Source: Chryseobacterium endalhagicum (GTDB taxonomy: Bacteria; Bacteroidota; Bacteroidia; Flavobacteriales; Weeksellaceae). From it: a stretch of DNA of 64,000 bases. The stretch is from positions 186,001 to 250,000 of the forward strand of contig NZ_JAELVM010000002.1 of the NCBI RefSeq assembly GCF_016745235.1, written 5' to 3'. Position numbers and translations under genes: made by a program. Each line of letters opens with the position of its first letter. Positions within the stretch are counted from its first letter, which is position 1. Below, piece by piece: positions 28,013 to 34,916 of the stretch. Under the pieces are notes generated by a model, which worked only from the letters and a program-made list of their open reading frames with translations, made no database searches and was not told the DNA's origin.

Positions 28013-28591
28013 ATGAAAAAAGACGACTTAATTGCTTTTGGAAATTACAAATGGCGCATACTTGACATTAAAGAAGATAAGGCTCTGATAATCACGGAAG
28101 AAATAATTGAATTACGGTGGTATAATGATGAATTTGTAGATATAACCTGGGAAAACTGTTCATTGAGAAAATATCTTAACCATGATTTTCTCGAAACTTT
28201 CAACACCACTGAAAGAGCAGAAATAATTACAGTAAAAAACAATAATCACGATAACCCCTGGTTTAAAACTAAAGGAGGAAATGAAACTATTGACAATATT
28301 TTTTTATTAAGCCTTGAGGAAGTTTGTAAATACTTCGGCGACAGCAGAGAAAATTTATCCCACAAGGACAAACAAAAATGGCTAATAAACGACGAAAATA
28401 ATCAAAGGCGACAAGCAGAATTTAGAAAAGAAAATCATTGGTGGAGACTTCGCTCGCCTGGATATTACTCCCGGACTTCTGCCAGTGTAAATTCAAAAGG
28501 TAATGTGTATATCCGTGGCAATGGAGTTTATGGACGACCTAAAGACGGAGGTGGAATTCGTCCCGTATTATGGTTAAAAATAAAAAATTGA
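28013..28591 (+). CDS. DUF6273-like C-type-lectin-fold protein (accessory insert)
   Basis: A 192-residue protein (start MKKDDLIAFGNYKWRIL; an upstream ATG at 27962 is possible but lacks family support). The N-terminal 'IAFGNYKWRILDIKEDKALIITEEII' and C-terminal 'WWRLRSPGYYSRTSASVNSKG' with 'GGGIRPVLWLKI' are the hallmarks of DUF6273 proteins, which have a formylglycine-enzyme/C-type-lectin-like fold. No signal peptide is present. It lies on the opposite strand to all neighbours, splits the conserved porD-coaBC pair and is AT-rich, so recent acquisition is likely. The family is most abundant, as I remember, in Firmicutes. Function unknown. Confidence 0.8.
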   Translation: MKKDDLIAFGNYKWRILDIKEDKALIITEEIIELRWYNDEFVDITWENCSLRKYLNHDFLETFNTTERAEIITVKNNNHDNPWFKTKGGNETIDNIFLLSLEEVCKYFGDSRENLSHKDKQKWLINDENNQRRQAEFRKENHWWRLRSPGYYSRTSASVNSKGNVYIRGNGVYGRPKDGGGIRPVLWLKIKN

Positions 28592-28714
28592 GTTTTTAAC
28601 TTGACGAACAAAAAAGTAACGACAACTTAGCCCTCGGTCTTGCAAAATGCAGGCTGAAGCACTAAAACTCAACTTTCGGATTTCTCTTCCGCCAACGCTT
28701 TTGCCGTTTCTAAA

Positions 28715-29920
28715 TCACCCCAGAAGTTGAGCTTCCACAAAATCCAGAATATCCGCAGCGACTTCATCTTTAGATTTCAGGTTAAATTCTTTCTTTTCGG
28801 TTCTGGTGAATATTTTAATCTTATTGGTATCATTTTTAAAGCCTGCACCCTCATCCCGGAGTGAGTTCAGGACGATCATGTCCAGGTTTTTCTTTTCCAG
28901 TTTTCCTTTGGCATTTTCCTCTTCATTCTGGGTTTCCAGGGCAAATCCTACCAGAAACTGATGGGTTTTCTTTTCACCCATGGTTTTAAGAATATCTGGA
29001 TTTTTAACCAATTCAATGGTTAAACTGTCATCATTCTTTTTAATTTTTTCTTTGGCTACCTCTTTCGGAGCATAGTCTGCCACTGCAGCACTCGCAATAC
29101 CGATATCTACACGGTCATAAAACTCAAAGACCTTATTCAGCATTTCTCTGGCGGAGGTTACTTTATGAAGTTCAATATTCTTATCATCGGTGGTTTGAGA
29201 ACTTGGTCCGGAAATAAGAATCACCTTTGCTCCTCTTTTTGACGCCTCTTCAGCCAGCGAGAAACCCATTTTCCCGGAGGAATGATTTCCGATAAATCTT
29301 ACGGGATCAATGGCTTCGTACGTAGGTCCGGCCGTAATCAGCACTGTTTTTCCTTCAAGGCTTTTGGCTGAAGTTTGGGAAGTAAAGAAATTTTCAACGG
29401 CTTTAACAATCGTTTCCGGTTCTGCCATTCTTCCTTGCCCGATCAGGCCGCTCGCCAGTTCACCGGTTTCAGCAGGAATAATAAAATGTCCGTAATCTTC
29501 TGCCACCTCAATATTTTGTCTGGTGGAAGGATGGGCATACATATCGAGATCCATAGCCGGAGCGATGAATACAGGGCATTTTGCAGACATATAGGTCGCA
29601 ATAACCAGATTGTCACACATTCCGTGCGTCATTTTCGCCAGTGTATTGGCGGTGCAGGGAGCAATAATCATGACATCTGCCCACAAGGCCATTTCCACAT
29701 GACTGTTCCAGGTTCCGTTATCTCCATAAAAATCTGAATACACAGGATTTTTCGAAAGGGTTGAAAGGCTTAGCTTCGTTACGAATTGTTCTGCATCAGG
29801 AGTCATAATCACCTGAACCTCGGCGTCTTTTTTCACAAAATCCCGGATCAGGAAATGGATTTTATAGGCCGCAATTCCTCCAGAAACAGCGATAAGTATC
29901 TTTTTACCGGAAACACTCAT
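28715..29920 (-). CDS. coaBC: Bifunctional phosphopantothenoylcysteine decarboxylase/phosphopantothenate-cysteine ligase
   Basis: A 401-residue enzyme for two steps of coenzyme A synthesis. The N-terminal flavoprotein decarboxylase CoaC (1-185) shows 'GGIAAYK', the active-site His in NSHVEMALWAD and the 'PAMDLDMY' motif. The C-terminal ligase CoaB (190-400) has 'TAGPTYEAIDPVRFIGNHSSGKMG' and the 'KKNDDSLTIELVKNPDIL' nucleotide region. It lies in the conserved minus-strand order bamD-rpoZ-coaBC, and is expected to be co-transcribed with rpoZ, 123 bases upstream. Length is normal. Confidence 0.96.
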   Translation of the reverse strand: MSVSGKKILIAVSGGIAAYKIHFLIRDFVKKDAEVQVIMTPDAEQFVTKLSLSTLSKNPVYSDFYGDNGTWNSHVEMALWADVMIIAPCTANTLAKMTHGMCDNLVIATYMSAKCPVFIAPAMDLDMYAHPSTRQNIEVAEDYGHFIIPAETGELASGLIGQGRMAEPETIVKAVENFFTSQTSAKSLEGKTVLITAGPTYEAIDPVRFIGNHSSGKMGFSLAEEASKRGAKVILISGPSSQTTDDKNIELHKVTSAREMLNKVFEFYDRVDIGIASAAVADYAPKEVAKEKIKKNDDSLTIELVKNPDILKTMGEKKTHQFLVGFALETQNEEENAKGKLEKKNLDMIVLNSLRDEGAGFKNDTNKIKIFTRTEKKEFNLKSKDEVAADILDFVEAQLLG

Positions 29921-30043
29921 TTAGTTTTAATTTTTGAAATACTAAATTACTTATTTTTTCGCACAAAGACGGATACAAACAGACAAAGGTCATAAAAGAA
30001 TTGAATTCCCTTATGACCTTCATATGATTAAAAACAAAAATAA

Positions 30044-30367
30044 TTATTTTCTGTCTTCTGTCTTTCTGAAATAGATATCTTCATTTAACCATTCCTCGAT
30101 AGCAATAGAGGTAGGCTTAGGAAGTTTTTCGTAATGTTTAGAGATTTCAATCTGCTCTCTGTTTTCGAAAACTTCTTCCAATGTAGAATTGTGCACAGCA
30201 AATTCGTCCAATTTATTGTGAAGTTCCGTACGGATCTCCGCATTGATCTGCTCTGCTCTCTTTCCCATGATAACAATAGCTTCATAGATTGAACCTACTT
30301 TATCTTCAATCTTGTCTTTATCGTAAGTAATAGTATTTACTTCTGCTTTTGTATCTTTTACACTCAT
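30044..30367 (-). CDS. rpoZ: RNA polymerase omega subunit, Bacteroidetes type
   Basis: A 107-residue protein with 'YDKDKIEDKVGSIYEAIVIMGKRAEQINAEIRTELHNKL', the omega signature (helix 'IYEAIVIMGKRAEQI' corresponds to 'fElv.vAarRArqL'). Omega helps assemble RNA polymerase around beta prime. The tail (70-107) is longer than in E. coli and lineage-specific. The position between bamD and coaBC is the typical one in Flavobacteriia and supports the call. Confidence 0.87.
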   Translation of the reverse strand: MSVKDTKAEVNTITYDKDKIEDKVGSIYEAIVIMGKRAEQINAEIRTELHNKLDEFAVHNSTLEEVFENREQIEISKHYEKLPKPTSIAIEEWLNEDIYFRKTEDRK

Positions 30368-30408
30368 TTTGAGAAAATTATTTTATTTTAAGATGGCAAA
30401 TTTACGAA

Positions 30409-31404
30409 TTATCTTTGAATTTTGAAAGTGGCTGCCGGCGGAGGGGTCTGAAGTGCCGCACTATCCCTCTGGATCTGCATTGCCTTCTTTTCATTACTGA
30501 TCTGATCTTTGATCTGCTGCTCAGTTTTACCTTTTTCTGCCAGTCTATCCTGCTCTTTTTTCTGTCTTGCCGTTAATGTTGCAATTCTTGCTTCCGTTTG
30601 TTTTTTAACGACTACAAAATTTTGCTTTTCTTTTTCCAGTTTTGCTCTCAGATCGGTAGCTGTTTTGGAATATTCCGTATTGGGAAGTTCTTTTTCTACC
30701 ATCTTTGTGTAAGAAAGAGCACTTTCAATACGTTCGTCCTTAAGGTCATAGATAGATTTTGTAGCAAGCTCATATCTGGACTTCATGATAAAGTCATAGA
30801 TTTTCGGACGAAGTTTTGTTCCCGGAAAATCTTCCAGTACGTTATCCAAAGCTACGTTAGCTGCTTTATATTCACCCATTTTGAAATACTGTCTCGCATT
30901 CTCGTAGGCCTTAAATTCCAATTTATAAGACAGCTCGTCAATCAGCTGGCTGATATTTTTTGATCTTTCAGAGTTCGGGTAATTCGTAAGGAAATCCTGA
31001 AGCTCATTGATCGCTGTTTCTGTAGTAGACTGGTCCAGGTTATAATCCATAGAACCTTCATAGTAGCACAATGCAGACATATATGCTGCTTCTTCTGCTC
31101 TTGGATCCTTCGGGAAATTCACTGCAAAGTTTTTGAACTGGTGTCCTGCCAGTTTATAACTCTTGTCATAGTAATTAGCATAAGCCGTATTAAAACCTAC
31201 GTTCGGGAAATCATCTGTTCCTGCCACTAGGTTAGTAAGCCTGTCATAAAGAGCCAATGCATTTTTCCACTTCTTTTTGGCAAAATTTTCATTCGCTGCC
31301 TTTAAGATAAAATTCTTGTCAGCACTCTTCATTGCTTTTTCCTGCTGGCTTACACAAGAGGAAATAACTGCTACCGCAAAAAGACCTAAAATATATTTTT
31401 TCAT
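30409..31404 (-). CDS. bamD: Outer-membrane protein assembly factor BamD
   Basis: A 331-residue lipoprotein: signal peptide with lipobox ending SSC (Cys17), then TPR-type helices (about 25-250) with 'YNLDQSTTETAINELQDFLTNYPNSE' matching BamD repeats. It binds BamA and helps insert beta-barrel proteins in the outer membrane. Unusually long for the family is the Lys/Gln/Ala-rich coiled-coil tail (about 250-331), common in flavobacterial BamD. It is the first gene of the bamD-rpoZ-coaBC-porD block. Confidence 0.92.
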   Translation of the reverse strand: MKKYILGLFAVAVISSCVSQQEKAMKSADKNFILKAANENFAKKKWKNALALYDRLTNLVAGTDDFPNVGFNTAYANYYDKSYKLAGHQFKNFAVNFPKDPRAEEAAYMSALCYYEGSMDYNLDQSTTETAINELQDFLTNYPNSERSKNISQLIDELSYKLEFKAYENARQYFKMGEYKAANVALDNVLEDFPGTKLRPKIYDFIMKSRYELATKSIYDLKDERIESALSYTKMVEKELPNTEYSKTATDLRAKLEKEKQNFVVVKKQTEARIATLTARQKKEQDRLAEKGKTEQQIKDQISNEKKAMQIQRDSAALQTPPPAATFKIQR

Positions 31405-31507
31405 ATAAAAAATTCAACAGTTTTCGGATTACACAGCCGATTTACTAATTTGCAAAAATATAACTTTTTTGCCAATAGATTTTTTTTTATGAATATTTAA
31501 CGTAAAT

Positions 31508-32137
31508 TTAGTCTGCAGCGTATCCCAAAATCGCAAAAACACTCACTAAAAGATTCATTCTTACTTTTTTCTCAGCTTCTTTGGTGTAAGCTTCCTCATT
31601 TTTGCTTGGCACATAAAGTTCGTAGAAATTTTTATTTCTGATGACGAATAATGTGGAACCGAGGATCATGGTAAGAATATCTTCAGGTTTCGGTGTAAAG
31701 GTAAATACGCCCGAAGCAACCCCTTTCTTGATCACATCGTCCAGCTTCTTTACAAACAGCTGATAGAAGTCCAGCAGCTCATCTTTAAGGTTTTCCGTAT
31801 GTCTGAGTTCCTGGGTAACGAATCCGTGAAAATAATTGTATTTGAACAGTTGGGAAACAATGTATTTGATGATCTCCCTCAGCTGCATTTCCGGCTTGCC
31901 GTCTTTAATGGTATCTGCAAATTCTGAAAAGTTCTCCCTGGTTTTCAGTACCCTGTACTGATAGAGGTAGGACATCATTTTTTCTTTGGACCCGAAATAA
32001 TAGGAAATCATGGCCACATTGATGTTGGCCCTGGAACAAATATCTCTTACAGAAGTTCCCTCGTACCCTTTTTTGGCAATAAGTTCCTCAGCAATATCCA
32101 AAATATGGATCTGTTTTTCTGTAAATTTTTTTCTCAT
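31508..32137 (-). CDS. TetR/AcrR family transcriptional regulator
   Basis: A 209-residue regulator with the ATG at 32137 (MRKKFTEKQIHIL); a GTG nine bases upstream is the alternative. The N-terminal HTH is typical: 'ILDIAEELIAKKGYEGTSVRDICSRANINVAMISYYFGSKEKMMSYLY'. The ligand-binding domain (60-209) has no feature that names the inducer. It is divergent from a TatD-like gene and faces a near-perfect dyad (32181-32194), a plausible operator, so self-repression and control of the tatD-tcdA-rnpA unit are possible. No efflux operon follows it on the same strand. Confidence 0.92.
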   Translation of the reverse strand: MRKKFTEKQIHILDIAEELIAKKGYEGTSVRDICSRANINVAMISYYFGSKEKMMSYLYQYRVLKTRENFSEFADTIKDGKPEMQLREIIKYIVSQLFKYNYFHGFVTQELRHTENLKDELLDFYQLFVKKLDDVIKKGVASGVFTFTPKPEDILTMILGSTLFVIRNKNFYELYVPSKNEEAYTKEAEKKVRMNLLVSVFAILGYAAD

Positions 32138-32180
32138 GAAGTGCACTTTGAGTAAAGTTAAGAAATTTTTAACACATTTA

Positions 32181-32194
32181 TAAACGTTCGTTTA
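32181..32194. promoter_or_regulatory. Putative TetR operator
   Basis: TAAACG-TT-CGTTTA is a perfect 6+6 dyad with two central bases. It is placed about 45 bases from both divergent genes, in the position and style of TetR-family operators. Confidence 0.5.
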
Positions 32195-32225
32195 ATAATT
32201 TTAAATTAATTTTTCAATATAATCG

Positions 32226-32233
32226 TACCTTTG
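32226..32233 (+). promoter_or_regulatory. -7 promoter box directly abutting the TatD start
   Basis: TACCTTTG matches TAnnTTTG and ends three bases before the ATG at 32237, so the transcript would start at or within the start codon. Confidence 0.5.
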
Positions 32234-32236
32234 TTA

Positions 32237-32863
32237 ATGGATTTTTTTGATTTTCACCATCATAAGAAGAATATTCAGTACGGGATCTACAATCTGGATC
32301 TGGATGCAGTTCCTCTGGAATCGTCCTATTCTATTGGTATTCATCCTAAAGATATTGCAGTGGATTCTCTTGAAGAACAGTTCAGATGGCTGAAGTCAAA
32401 TATTTCAGAAAACTGTCTGGCCATAGGAGAATGCGGTCTGGATTCTATGGTTCCCATTCCCCAAAATATCCAGGAAAAAGTTTTTCTGAGGCAGATCTAT
32501 CTCTCAAACGAGATCCGGAAACCGATGATCATTCACTGTGTAAGAAAATTTTATGAGGTCATTTCTTTTAAAAAGAAGGCTGAGCAGGCGGTTATTATTC
32601 ATGGTTTCAACAAAAAGCAGCGCATTGCTGACGACCTTCTCAAAAATAATTTTTATCTGAGTTTTGGAAAAGCGGTTTTGTATCATTTATCTTTGCAGGA
32701 TATTGTAAGAAACACACCCTTAGACAGAATGTTTTTAGAAACTGATAATGAACAATTTAACATTGAAGAATTGTACTCAAAAGTTTCGGATTTAAAAGGT
32801 ATTTCTTTGGAAAAACTGAACGAACAGATTTTAGAAAATTTAGACACGATAAAGAATGGATAA
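32237..32863 (+). CDS. TatD-family metal-dependent hydrolase
   Basis: A 208-residue member of the TatD/amidohydrolase family, shorter than E. coli TatD (about 260). Metal ligands and neighbours are recognisable: 'FDFHHHK', 'AIGECGLDSM' (Glu of GE.GLD), 'MIIHCVRKF', 'VIIHGF' and 'FLETDNE'. Such enzymes act as 3'-5' DNA/RNA exonucleases or repair nucleases. The ATG at 32237 is used; a TTG at 32231 lies within the promoter box and is unlikely. The end overlaps tcdA by 8 bases, so the genes are translationally linked. Confidence 0.85.
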   Translation: MDFFDFHHHKKNIQYGIYNLDLDAVPLESSYSIGIHPKDIAVDSLEEQFRWLKSNISENCLAIGECGLDSMVPIPQNIQEKVFLRQIYLSNEIRKPMIIHCVRKFYEVISFKKKAEQAVIIHGFNKKQRIADDLLKNNFYLSFGKAVLYHLSLQDIVRNTPLDRMFLETDNEQFNIEELYSKVSDLKGISLEKLNEQILENLDTIKNG

Positions 32864-33581
32864 GTATTGGCTGGAGCGAACGGAACTCCTGATCAAAGAT
32901 GAAGGATTAGAGAAGCTTAACAAAGCAAAGGTCCTGGTAATAGGTTTGGGAGGTGTAGGTTCTTTCGCCGCAGAATTTTTAGCCAGAGCCGGCGTTGGAA
33001 ATATGACGATTGTAGACGGTGACACGGTAGATATCACAAACATCAACAGACAGCTTCCTGCCCTGCATTCAACGGTAGGAAAACATAAGGTGGAAGTGGT
33101 TGCAGAAAGGCTGCTTGATATTAATCCTAAAATTAATTTAATCAAAATCAATGAATTCCTGAATCCGGAAAGAATGGATGAAGTTCTTGATGCTGATAAA
33201 TTTGATTATATCCTGGACTGCATCGATAGTGTAACCCCGAAGCTGTGCCTGATTAAAGCCGCAAAAAGAAGAAAAATAAAACTCGTAAGCTCCATGGGGG
33301 CAGGCGGGAAAACCGATCCCAGTAAGGTAATGGTAAGAGATATCAGCAAAACGCAGAACTGCTTCCTTGCCAGACAGATCAGAAAAAGACTTAAAAAGGA
33401 AAAGATCAATAAGGGTTTCAGATGTGTGTTTTCTAACGAACTTCAGCAGGAGGAAAGTCTGAAAATGACGGACGGAGCCAATTACAAAAGGTCTTTCTAT
33501 GGGACGATCAGCTATATTCCAGCCATTTTCGGATTGTATGCAGCCTCTGAAGTGATCAATTATTTAGTGAAACAAGATTAA
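32856..33581 (+). CDS. tcdA: tRNA threonylcarbamoyladenosine dehydratase (ThiF/E1 family)
   Basis: A 241-residue ATP-using enzyme that cyclises t6A at position 37 of ANN-decoding tRNAs to ct6A. The Rossmann motif 'VIGLGGVGSFAAEFLARAGVG' (about 27-47), 'DGDTVDITNINRQLPAL' and 'DCIDSVTPKL' identify the TcdA (YgdL) branch of the ThiF family. No CxxC zinc pairs of MoeB/ThiF are visible, again as in TcdA. It overlaps tatD by 8 bases upstream, and the stop TAA shares its last A with the rnpA ATG. Confidence 0.92.
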   Translation: MDKYWLERTELLIKDEGLEKLNKAKVLVIGLGGVGSFAAEFLARAGVGNMTIVDGDTVDITNINRQLPALHSTVGKHKVEVVAERLLDINPKINLIKINEFLNPERMDEVLDADKFDYILDCIDSVTPKLCLIKAAKRRKIKLVSSMGAGGKTDPSKVMVRDISKTQNCFLARQIRKRLKKEKINKGFRCVFSNELQQEESLKMTDGANYKRSFYGTISYIPAIFGLYAASEVINYLVKQD

Positions 33582-33955
33582 TGCAGAACTTTAAATACCC
33601 GAGAGAAGAAAAACTCAAAAAAAATACTGAGATCGCTTTACTTTTTGATAAAGGTAAATGGAGAAGCTGTGGGAATCTCAGGATTATTATTCTGAAGGAT
33701 AAGCCCGCTCTTCCGGTAGAACATCACAAGTTTGGGGTTTCTGTTTCTAAGAGGTATTTTAAGAAAGCGGTCCACAGAAACCGGGTAAAAAGGCTTTTAA
33801 GGGAGTGCTACCGCCTGAATAAGGATTTGTTTAAGGAAGCATTTGGAGAAAAAACATTAACGATGATGTTTTGGGTTTCTCCTGAAATTCCGGCTAAGTT
33901 TCAGGAGGTGGAGGAGCAGTTTATTAAGCTTTGCCAGATGCAGAAGAAGACTTGA
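33581..33955 (+). CDS. rnpA: Ribonuclease P protein component
   Basis: A 124-residue basic protein that binds the RNase P RNA and helps cut the 5' leader from pre-tRNAs. The RNR motif region is clear: 'FGVSVSKRYFKKAVHRNRVKRLLRECYR'. The start overlaps the tcdA stop (TAATG), so it depends on that transcript. In most bacteria rnpA follows rpmH near dnaA; here it is embedded in a tatD-tcdA unit, an arrangement seen in some Flavobacteriia. The C-terminus is normal. Confidence 0.95.
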   Translation: MQNFKYPREEKLKKNTEIALLFDKGKWRSCGNLRIIILKDKPALPVEHHKFGVSVSKRYFKKAVHRNRVKRLLRECYRLNKDLFKEAFGEKTLTMMFWVSPEIPAKFQEVEEQFIKLCQMQKKT

Positions 33956-34248
33956 TCTCATAATATAACAATTTAATAGTGTAGCAGTGTAACAATGTGT
34001 GGGTAACCATAGATGAAAGAGATTAGATTCTAAGATTTATCCAATATTAAAATGTAAACATCAGCGGAATCTGAGAAATCTGTGGGAGATCTATATTAAT
34101 TTCGATTCTCTTTCTAACCACGGATTGTACAGATTTTCACAGATAATTGTGGGTACGAGGAGCTGCAAAAATTGATGAGTGGTAATTTTTTACAGAATCT
34201 TGCATAGTTTTTGTAATTTTAGGGGAAACAATAAATCTGAAAATTAAA
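33956..34248. other. Spacer with dispersed-repeat character
   Basis: About 290 bp between rnpA and the DUF4126 gene with no frame. Near 34055-34155 it contains repeated 'ATCTGAGAAATCTGTGGGA', 'CCACGGATTGTACAGATTTTC' style words in both orientations, similar to 11415-11450. No terminator with a T run was found after rnpA. Confidence 0.35.
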
Positions 34249-34857
34249 ATGTTAGACAATATCCCCTACTTTTCTTATGTTCTCAGTGCCTTTATCGGTA
34301 TTGGTCTGGCAGCAGCAACCGGCTTCAGGGTTTTCCTGCCTATGTTTGCCGTGAGCATGGCTTCCTACTTTCACTGGATCCCGATGAACGAGCATTTTGA
34401 ATGGCTTGCCGGACTTCCCGCTCTTATTACGACCGGAATTGCTACGATCGCTGAAATTTTAACGTATTATATCCCTTTTGTGGATCATCTGCTGGACACT
34501 ATTTCGGTTCCTTTGGCTACTGTGGCGGGCTCCGTTTTATTTGCGAGCCAGTTTGCAGATATGGGAACTTTTCCGCAGTGGGCATTAGCTTTGATTGCAG
34601 GCGGCGGAACGGCAGCCACGATAAGTTCCGGCTTTGCAGGAATCCGGGCCGCTTCTACAGCTACCACGGGCGGTTTGGGGAATTCTGTAGTAGGAACCAC
34701 TGAAACCGCGGGAGCAGGAATCATGTCTATCTTAGCGATGGCAGCGCCTGTTATTGCTGCTGTTTTTGCCATTATCCTGATTATTCTTGTGATTGTTTTC
34801 GGGCGGAAGGCATGGCGGAAGCTACGGGGAGGCAAGACTGCTGCAGACGACATTTAA
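34249..34857 (+). CDS. DUF4126 family membrane protein
   Basis: A 202-residue protein with about five hydrophobic helices and the DUF4126 pattern: 'GIGLAAATGFRVFLPMFAVSMASYF', 'VDHLLDTISVPLATVAGSVLFASQF' and the Gly/Ala-rich 'GGGTAATISSGFAGIRAASTATTGGLGN'. It is inner-membrane and of unknown function, and the basic C-terminus (GRKAWRKLRGGK) would face the cytoplasm. It has a strong terminator shared with the convergent TPR gene. Family recognised by pattern, not by search. Confidence 0.85.
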   Translation: MLDNIPYFSYVLSAFIGIGLAAATGFRVFLPMFAVSMASYFHWIPMNEHFEWLAGLPALITTGIATIAEILTYYIPFVDHLLDTISVPLATVAGSVLFASQFADMGTFPQWALALIAGGGTAATISSGFAGIRAASTATTGGLGNSVVGTTETAGAGIMSILAMAAPVIAAVFAIILIILVIVFGRKAWRKLRGGKTAADDI

Positions 34858-34861
34858 AACA

Positions 34862-34899
34862 TAAAAAAGGCCGATCGTATGAATGATTGGCCTTTTTCT
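34862..34899. terminator. Bidirectional rho-independent terminator
   Basis: AAAAAGGCCGATC pairs with GATTGGCCTTTTT around an 8-base loop. It lies between the convergent DUF4126 and TPR genes. Confidence 0.88.
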
Positions 34900-34916
34900 A
34901 ATATTTTTCTAAACGA

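Noticed and set aside
28592..28714. 'AAAACTCAACTTTC' near 28665 and again near 57115, thought to be a shared mobile-element end
   Set aside because: The match is only about 14 bases with no inverted or direct flanks, so chance in AT-rich DNA is sufficient.
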